64,000 nucleotides of DNA. Source: Paracyclopina nana (Eukaryota > Arthropoda > Copepoda > Cyclopoida > Cyclopettidae). The number at the start of each line of letters is the position of its first letter. Within the stretch, counting starts at the first letter, position 1. The stretch lies in contig JAGUCH010000008.1 of assembly GCA_019096065.1 (NCBI GenBank), positions 1,369,001 to 1,433,000 of the forward strand. Reading direction: 5' to 3'. A program made the translations under genes and the position numbers. The notes under the pieces are model-generated. The model worked only from the letters and a program-made list of their open reading frames with translations. It was not told the origin of the DNA and searched no databases. Below, piece by piece: positions 56,901 to 64,000 of the stretch.

Positions 56901-59900
56901 AGCCAGATGATGGACCACAAAGAGGACCTAGCCAAGGATCCAGTCATGACCAACCACATCCACGCCATGAGCAAAGTTCTGCTTGAAGAAATGGAGTTGG
57001 CGTCCAGGTTCACTCATGAGGATGTTGTGCATGCCTTTGGTGTCCTAAGGATCAATGTGTTTGGTGTGACCAGCCCAAGTGGCGGCAGTGGGCGTGGCCT
57101 CTTCCCTTTGTTGGCCTTGATGTCTCACTCTTGCCAATCCAATCTTCAGCATGAACAATCCAAGCAGACCTCTTCAATGGTTTTAACTGCCCAAAGAACC
57201 ATTGAAGCTGGCGAGGAATTGACAATAAGATATATTGACACGATTCAAGGTAATTCATGAGCTCAGCCCTGCCAAAAGACCTTCTTTTGGTTATTCTCCC
57301 TTCTCCATTCGAATAATGCCTAGTTAGACGTCCAAGGCGGGATTTAAAACAAAAGAGTCTTGGATTATTTCTAGATCCAAGTAGAGGTAGGAATAAGTGT
57401 ACGAGTTTTGCATTTAGAAGCTAAAGTGTTAAATACAAATTTATTATAATGTTGAAATGATAAACTAGGTTACAACTCCGCTACAATCCGCTACACTCTA
57501 TGTTGCTGCGAGCGCCTTGCCAGTCGCTCTGCTCAAAATAATGTGATAAGGTGATGAAGGAAGAATTAATCAAAATGTATAGGAAGTCAAGTACAAAATT
57601 AAGTACTTCGCTTCACTCCCCGCTACATTAGCCAAGGCCTTGCTTGCGTCAAAACGCTCCACTCAAAATCATGTTATAGAAGCGAAATTATCCATTTATA
57701 TTTGCAAAATGCACTAAGATTTAAGAAACTCCGCTTCACTCCGCTACACCCAGCGCTGCTTGCCTTCGGCCATTGGCTACGCTCCACTCGAATCAGTATT
57801 GTAATTGATTAAAGCTGATTTAATTATTAGGTAAATAGGAAAGCCATAAATTGTGCTTTGCACTCCACTTCACTTTCCGCTACAATTCCGAAGTGATTTA
57901 ATGCCTCAAAACGCTCCGCTCCAAATAAAATACGCAATACATGAAAGAAACAATATATAAGCAAAGCAAAATTTCGACGGGTAAAGAGGTTCCGCTACAC
58001 TCCGCTGTTAAGTTTCGGCGGCCCTCCGCGCCTCACTCCGCTCCGCTCGAAAAGATACCGCAGAAGAATCAATAACTTTGGCAAAGCATCCGGATGATTT
58101 AATATTGGCCAGATGTTGAAAGTAGGCGAGCACATAAACATTGTTCGCGAGCGATCGCACTAACCCGAAATATTGGCCTTTTCACCGCTTTAAAGGCACC
58201 TGCGACCTCGCGTTATTCTGGCTGCAAGCTCAGCATTCACAAATACTACTGCACTTTTTCATTACATATTGTTCTAGATTGATCCTTTGCTTGCTTAGTA
58301 GGGATGAATAAGTGCTGACCACAATTCTGTCTGAATATGGAAAAATAACCACTACTAGAGCAGCGGAGAATCTGTTGGCGTACAAATGTATCCACAAAAC
58401 ACGTGATACATGTGATTGATTTAGTAGCTTTTTTTCTGGGAAATACATATACTCTTGTTTTTTTCTTCAAATCAATAAAACCTAGCTAGCAATGTATTTC
58501 TGATGTATTGAATATTTCTCAACTATCACAATTTTTAGTTAAATTCGTAATACGTTTTAATTTGGCTCAGATGACCTTCACTGTAATGGAATGTATCCAT
58601 ATGTATCCAAATTAGATGACTTGCAAATATCTAGAAAATTAAGCTGTCAACAAAGCAACGCTTTCTAAAAGAAAGAAAGCAGCTGAATTGACGTATTTTC
58701 ATTATATCAGCTTAATTTTGACCATATGTATTTGTGTATTGGCACGTTTAGCCTTCGCGTGAAAAATGTGACTGCAGATCAGATTACACAGTAGTATTTC
58801 TGTATTTCAGCTGGGCTTGCTGAAAGGCAACATCTTTTACAAGACCAATGGTATTTTAAGTGTGGATGCAAACGTTGCAAAGATCCAACGGATTGTGGCA
58901 CGTGGTCCAACAGCATTTCTTGCATTAACTGTGCCAATCCCAGGCTCACCCCAATTGTTGAAGAAAAATCGACGTCTGTGGAAGTGCAGCTATGGCAGTG
59001 CCAAAACTGCCAAGCTCAATTGGAGCAAGCTGAGGCTGAGGCCATTATTGAGGCATGCAAAAACAAGTGGAGTCAAACCCTAGAATTGAGGTATAGCTAT
59101 TTTATTCGATGTTCATCTAGGTGAAAAAAACCTTTAGCCTATGATTTCAGTTTTGTAAACTGAAAACAAAATTGGGACAATACAATTATATCTCATTGCA
59201 AAGTTCGCCAATTTTAACAATATGCTGTACCAAAAAATGTATTTTGTATAATATCGTCAACATACTTGGTATTGTGAAATGTTATTATGGGGATTATATT
59301 TTAGAGTAACTTTAGGTGTAAGCGCTCTTTTATTATGCAGTTTCAATTAAAAATGATAATATGCATTAAGTTTTACCTCCGATGCTCAATTTCAGTTTTG
59401 GGAACTGAAAACAAATTTGAAAGATGACAATATATTCCAATTACAAAGTTTGCAACTTGGAAATAATATTTTGGCAAAAAAATGCATCTTACACTAAGAA
59501 GCAAAATATCGAACAAATCAAATACTTTCATTAGAATAATACATGATCTGAATACATTTCTTCCAGTTTGGCCTCTGGTGATTTGTCAATCAGCTACAAT
59601 TTACTCAAGGAGATCCAAGCCAATCCTTTATCCAGATGGAATACAGAAACGTTGAAAATGTCTTTTGCCCTCGCTCGCCTCTATTGTCAGGAATTAGGAG
59701 GCAAATCTTCTTCTTCCACTTCTACTCCAATGGAAGTGCTTCAAAATTGGAAGTCCCTTTGTGAAGAGATCCTCCAGGCCCTTTCAATGATTGATCCAGG
59801 ATCCACCAAATTGATAGCTACCTTTCTCTTGCATCATAATCGAGTCAAATTGACATTAGACAAAGCCCACTTTGACCAAGGGCTTTTGCCAAGAGCAGAC

Positions 59901-59972
59901 TATTTGCATTCCATTAAACAGGCTGTGATTCTTGAGAACAGAGCATGTAAAGTATTGGAAAAAATAAACTGA
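53993..59972 (+). CDS. SMYD (MYND-SET) protein methyltransferase, arthropod SmydA type
   Basis: Exons 53993-54266, 54977-55146, 56829-57249, 58811-59090 and 59567-59972 join in frame to 516 residues. It begins with a MYND-like zinc finger (CFLCGSS...CGAEGCNAKACSLHCLKLH). GRFLVATRKI opens the SET domain and PVCLVCLG follows; a second Cys cluster (QCQGCHFPMCSKQCGD) matches the split pattern of SmydA proteins. The catalytic SET core GRGLFPLLALMSHSCQSN is at about 236-253 with Ser where NHSC usually has Asn, then EAGEELTIRYID. The post-SET zinc site is WYFKCGCKRCKDP, and the C-terminal half is helical. SMYD enzymes methylate lysines of histones and cytosolic proteins; the substrate here is unknown. 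The ATG follows directly after CTTTTTCAG, so a 5' UTR exon upstream of the tRNA is possible. Confidence 0.9.
55641..56285. mobile_element. MITE-like inverted repeat with TTCGAA/GTTCGAA-rich ends
   Basis: The left end (about 55641-55735) contains AAGTTCGAATCAGCAAAA, then AAAAGTTCGAAAAG, then CGATCCGCAAAACTTCGA. The right end (about 56175-56285) has the reverse complements, including CGAACTTTTGCGGATTCGAA. The interior has no ORF of note. It lies in SMYD intron 2. Confidence 0.7.
57316..58055 (-). repeat. Dispersed element end plus five-unit, about 127-bp tandem array
   Basis: Begins with the conserved inverted end CTAGTTAGACGTCCAAGGCG and GGATTATTT. Then comes an array in which TCCGCTTCACTCCGCTACA-like blocks occur near 57475, 57606, 57726, 57862 and 57989. 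Each is followed after about 50 bp by a GCTCCGCTCAAAAT-like block (57528, 57654, 57790, 57913, 58036). Spacing is 120-136 bp. It fills half of SMYD intron 3. Confidence 0.72.
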
Positions 59973-61263
59973 AGAATACAATTGCGTTATTTTGCTTTTT
60001 GTTGTAAGATACATTTTTTGTCCCAATAACTTGAACAAATGATATGTTCTTGTGATTTGACTTGATTGTCCAATTTCAAATTTGTTTTCAGCTGGCCTAA
60101 CTGAAATTGAGCTTGAAAGGTTCTTGGTTACATTACGTCATGTTTTTCCTCGACACTGCGCAATATTACTCGTGTGCATGAATGATTTTGGTAGGTAATG
60201 TAAGATACATTCTGAGGTAAGATTTCTTCAATATTATTTTAGATTTATGTCGCAAATGATGCTTTGTTATTCTTGCAAAAAAATTTCATCAAATTAAAAA
60301 AATAACAATTTAATTTGGTTGGATTCTCTCAATTTTAGTTTCAGTTGTTAAAACTGAAATTGACCTCCATAGGTATACTTTTCCTTTAATTAGAAAAAAG
60401 GACATATTTTGGCTATGGAATGTTGACATGCGGAATTTAGAAAGGCAAATGAAGCTGAGAAACATGGAAAAGGCTGTAAAACCTCATTTGCGTTGAAGCT
60501 TTTGCATGTTTTGTCCTCCTAGTAAAAGGATGTGCAAAAATGCTACTACAACACTAGCATGAAAAGAAGTATTCTGCTATGTATGGGAGTTTACTCAGCC
60601 AGAAAAAGGGAAAGCAAAGATTAAAACGAGCTGACAAAAAGTTCAAGTGTGAAAAAGCTGATTTATCATTCTATATGCAAAATGCAAATAGTTTCCAGCA
60701 TTATTTATGCAACTGCAACTTTGAGCTGATCTCCTTTCATAATTATCCTAATCTTCACTGAATACATTTAAACATAGTAGTTCATTTAAAGCTCCAAATG
60801 AAAATAGCACAAAATGTAAGATTCGCTCAGAGAAAATACAGACAGAATACAGATGCTGGTGTATTTGTAACATGCATAGATCATGATTTGGGCCAAATCT
60901 GTCTCTGCATGTATAATAATAAATCTCAACTTTACAAGCTAATGATACTTTATGTTTTGCTGGTAATCTGAATAAATGTGAAAAATGGCCTGCATAGCTG
61001 TATTTTGTGCAGCAAAATCACTATGATCCAGAAAGAGCGCAAATGCATGGCAACAAAAATACTTTTATAGGAAATACACACTCAGTGTGCTAGATATGCT
61101 AGTATGTACTATGAGTGTTCATGCATTTGTCCCATGGGCTCTCTTATTTCATCTCTTTTATATACTGCACAGGTAAAAACTCCCCTGGGAATTTCACTAG
61201 AGTAACTCTTGACTGAGGATGACAGCAACACTTTCATAGGGCAGGAAAAAGCAAGAAAAAATA
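59973..61263. other. Intergenic region after SMYD
   Basis: No gene is supported. Contains two more copies of the intronic CAGTTT..AACTGAAA repeat near 60075 and 60345. No canonical polyadenylation signal is seen after the SMYD stop; AATAAA overlaps the last codons (59963-59968). Confidence 0.45.
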
Positions 61264-61335
61264 TGCGTTGTCCGGGAATCGAACCCGGGTCAACTGCTTG
61301 GAAGGCAGCTATGCTAACCACTATACCAACAACGC
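61264..61335 (-). tRNA. tRNA-Gly(TCC): tRNA-Gly (TCC), inverted relative to first copy
   Basis: Minus-strand cloverleaf of 72 bases with anticodon TCC. It differs from the copy at 53891 in the D-loop (GTGGTTAGC) and in one acceptor pair: GCGTTGT/ACAACGC, a T-A pair where the other has A-T. Box B and the anticodon arm are identical. Confidence 0.97.
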
Positions 61336-61545
61336 TTCTCTCTGACTAGTCAAAGTTTTTCAATAAAAATCCAAAACTTTCTTGGTTTGTAAAGAAAGCC
61401 AGTAAAAGTATTTTGGGCACCAGCTGCTTTCTCTTATTAATTTATTATTGAGTCTCTGTATGTGTTCAAAAATAGCTGTGAGTCATCGTAAATAAACTTT
61501 ATTTTTGTTGTTGCCAATTAACTGGATTGGGTTGTTTTCAATAAT

Positions 61546-63513
61546 TCAAGTCCAATTAGAAAGCACTGCTTCAGCATGTGGATTTGGCTTTTTCTGCCTA
61601 ACTTTGTCCTCTTCAACAATTTTGCCATGTGCCAAATTATGTATGGTGAGAATCACAGGTGAGTCAGGTGCAGCCTCAGGTGCATTGTTTCCCCCTGTAC
61701 CTGCACTGGCTAGGGTCATTTTTCGACTCCTCTCAAAGAACTCGCGTCCATAGTAGTTATCATAATTTCTGAACATTTCAGGCTGCTGAGCTTTGAAGGA
61801 CTGGCTAAGTCGGTGGAAAATGTGCTTTGGACTGGTTAAGCCCTCGTCATCATCAGCTGAAAATGGCGACACAATGGAGTGACGTCTGTTTCTGCTTTGG
61901 CTGCTGCTTTTCAACTTTTTCATGCACATGCAGTAACTGTAGCAACAGCAGCAGCAAGATTGGCAACATTTGGGACAGCAAATTCTGCCCAAGCAGTAAA
62001 ACATACCCTGAAAATATAGATTAAAAATTAAAGCCCTTAATAGATAGATTATCAATAAAATCAATACAGTACTGTATCTATTGGCAATACACATGAATAC
62101 TTCCTGATTTTTGATTTTCTAAAGGTTGAGGCAATAATTTATTGATCAGGATTTTCTCTATTTTATGGACTTGTAGAAAATCCTTTTACCCTAGTAAAAA
62201 GGCTAATGATTACAATCTTGGCTGGTGGCTTACTATTATGCAATATATTTGAATACTATTAATATTTAGCATGCCATCAACATGGCTTCCTCAGCTGGTT
62301 AAATGCAGTTTTGGCTTTCTAGGTCAATGACAAAACAGACAACTGGACACTTTAGTGCTTGTACAATAGAAAAGGGCCTTGGAATGGCTGTGTGCAAACA
62401 AAAGGTCAGGCAAGGCCAAAAGGTTTATGTAATAAATTTTCCATTCCAAATTGCTCTGCCCCCATTTTGGGTATTTTGAGGAGGGAGACAACCTTTGTGG
62501 GACTAGCAAATAAACTTTGGAGTAATTGGGAGAGAGGACAAGTTTTGGATAATTTATTGAGAATTGGCAAACTTCTGAGCATTCTCAGAAAAAAAGGATT
62601 CTTCTAAAAAGATAACCTTCTGATAATCTAACAAGGAAAAGCCTGTAACTCCACTGATATTTTACTTTAAACTTTACAGAAACAGTGCTAAGACTCAAAA
62701 CACCATAATTTATGCGACTTTTTAAAGACTCTACTGAGACTCCACTGATGCTTCACTGAAACCCTAATTAGACTCCTCTGAGACTCCACTGAGGCTCCAC
62801 TAAGACACTACTAAGACTCCACTGAGACTCCACTGAGACTCTACTGAGACTCCAATGAGACTCTACTAAGACTTTACTGAGACTCCACTGAGACTTTACT
62901 GTAACTCCACTTAGACTTTACTGAGACTACACTGAGACTCCACTAAGACACTACTGAGACTCCTCTGATACTCCACTGAGACTCTACTGAGACTCTATTG
63001 AGATTCCCTTGAGACTCTACTGAGACTCTACTGATACTCCACTGAGACTTTACTCTAACTCCACTGAGACTCCACTGAGACTCCACTGAAACTCCACTGA
63101 GACTCCACTGAGACTCTACTGAGACTTCAGTGAGACTCTAGTGAGTCTAAATTAACTGAGACTCTAAAGATAATGATGTGTTTAGTTGCATCAGTCTATA
63201 CTCTTTTGTTTGACTGAAACTAGCCAAGGGAAGCTGGCAATTTCCTGACAAAGTGGGAAACTGTAACTGAAGGAGAAGATGATGTGTGTAGTGCAAAAGT
63301 TTTACCGCAAAAAGTATCAAAATTCCCACTCCAATGATGCTGAGGAAGACTTTTTCTTCAGTTGTCCAATCCAATCTGGAAGCGCTGTAAGAAGCTGCTG
63401 CTGCTGAGCTAATTGCAGAAGATTGTCCATCAGACATTTCTTCTTGGGCTGCTGTGGTTGCACCTATGATGGGCTGATTCTTCCACTGTGGATTCTTGGC
63501 TGCACTTTTGTTA
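61546..63513 (-). CDS. Single-pass membrane protein with Cys-rich juxtamembrane motif, partial
   Basis: Two 3' exons, 63513-63306 and 62007-61546, join in frame and give the last 222 residues; earlier exons lie further upstream, probably off the window. The first visible exon is Gln/Ala/Ser-rich and then enters a TM helix (VFLSIIGVGILILFA) that is cut by the intron. Right after the join comes GMFYCLGRICCPKCCQSC and CCCCYSYCMC, at least 12 Cys in 26 residues, next to a basic stretch MKKLK. This is how multiply palmitoylated juxtamembrane regions look. The following about 110 residues (RRHSIVSPFSADDDEG, FFERSRKMT) are polar and look cytoplasmic with kinase-like RRHS and RRKxT sites. I do not recognise the family. 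Confidence 0.72.
62740..63160 (+). repeat. 11-bp minisatellite in intron of Cys-rich membrane gene
   Basis: About 38 units of GACTCCACTGA with variants (CTCTACTGA, TTTACTGA) fill the middle of the 1.3-kb intron. It reads as ACTGAGACTCC in tandem. Confidence 0.92.
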
Positions 63514-64000
63514 CTGAAAGAAAGAAAGCTTTGTTTCACTCTACTGTATCCTTGTGATGGTGACTTCATGCTATGCAAACACCACAATGAACCTCACATA
63601 GTGGCTAACAATGTGACACTAGGGAGGCCCCTATTCAAGATGGTGTTTTTCCACCAAAACTTGAGCTATAAAAGGTGGGAAAAGCATCAAGGGAATTTCT
63701 CCATTTGACAGGTATCATAATTCAGATAACTCAATTTGCAAATTAGTAAGCAATTTGAAAGAAAAACTTTGGAAAAGTTGCATGCATTATTTTTTTTCAA
63801 ATCTTCTTGAGAGTTGAAACTAGTAACATGGCATAATTGATGACAAATGGTTAATGAGATATCACTTGCTGCTTGCGCTTATACACTCTAATTTTGTCAT
63901 TGCATGCCTACTTAAAAGACAATTATGTCTGATGATTTTAAGGCATGCTGCGGTGAGCCATGACATGCAAGTAATTGATCTAAAGCAAGAGGTTTTACCA
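63514..64000. other. Right edge, probably intron or 5' part of the Cys-rich gene
   Basis: No exon could be supported. The minus-strand frame upstream of 63513 stays open for about 25 codons but has no conserved content, and a clear acceptor (CTTTCTTTCAG in minus orientation) precedes the visible exon. Confidence 0.4.

Noticed and set aside
1..64000. CRISPR arrays, rRNA genes, bacterial operons or bacterial insertion sequences
   Set aside because: None seen; spliced genes and pol III tRNA genes show nuclear eukaryotic DNA, and the tandem arrays lack repeat-spacer structure.

Overview
The window is nuclear DNA of an animal, most likely an arthropod. Genes are split by GT-AG introns from about 60 bp to 22 kb, polyadenylation signals and eukaryotic tRNA genes are present, and introns are full of repeats. 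Three genes point to arthropods: an Ig-superfamily receptor with sidestep-like signatures, an SMYD methyltransferase of the arthropod SmydA type, and an N-terminally extended fatty-acid-binding protein. A full-length CFAP44 implies motile cilia or flagellated sperm. The species cannot be named from the sequence.

Layout. At 1-944 (-) is the partial end of an extended-PHD-finger gene. At 2385-4447 (-) lie an orphan rhodopsin-like 7TM receptor and a decayed duplicate of its 3' end. CFAP44 (+) fills 4688-45635: I could join 24 exons in frame into a 1940-residue protein, WD40 half first, coiled-coil half last. Two of its introns hold other genes on the opposite strand. Intron 3 (5536-9278) holds an APMAP-like gene and a FABP-like gene. 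Intron 11 (16421-38541) holds an 11-exon Ig-domain receptor gene and three identical tRNA-Asp genes. Downstream are two tandem ADAM10-like metalloprotease genes (46700-49722), about 4 kb without visible genes, an SMYD gene (53993-59972) flanked by two inverted tRNA-Gly(TCC) genes, and the 3' part of a Cys-rich membrane-protein gene (61546-63513, -).

The non-coding part is the other main content. It carries at least seven different minisatellites, several foldback or MITE-like inverted-repeat elements (about 2.7 kb, 20.3-21.1 kb, 22.0-22.5 kb, 35.7-37.1 kb, 55.6-56.3 kb), a tRNA-like SINE head, and an unnamed dispersed element with a conserved end (AGTTAGGCGTCCAAGGCG) seen in at least six places and amplified into a tandem array in an SMYD intron.

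The genes do not form one pathway: axoneme assembly, a beta-propeller hydrolase-like protein, lipid binding, neuronal-type adhesion, shedding proteases and protein methylation sit side by side. The clearest relationships are physical: nesting inside CFAP44, tandem duplication of the proteases and inverted duplication of tRNA genes. All exon boundaries are read by eye from splice consensus and frame continuity.
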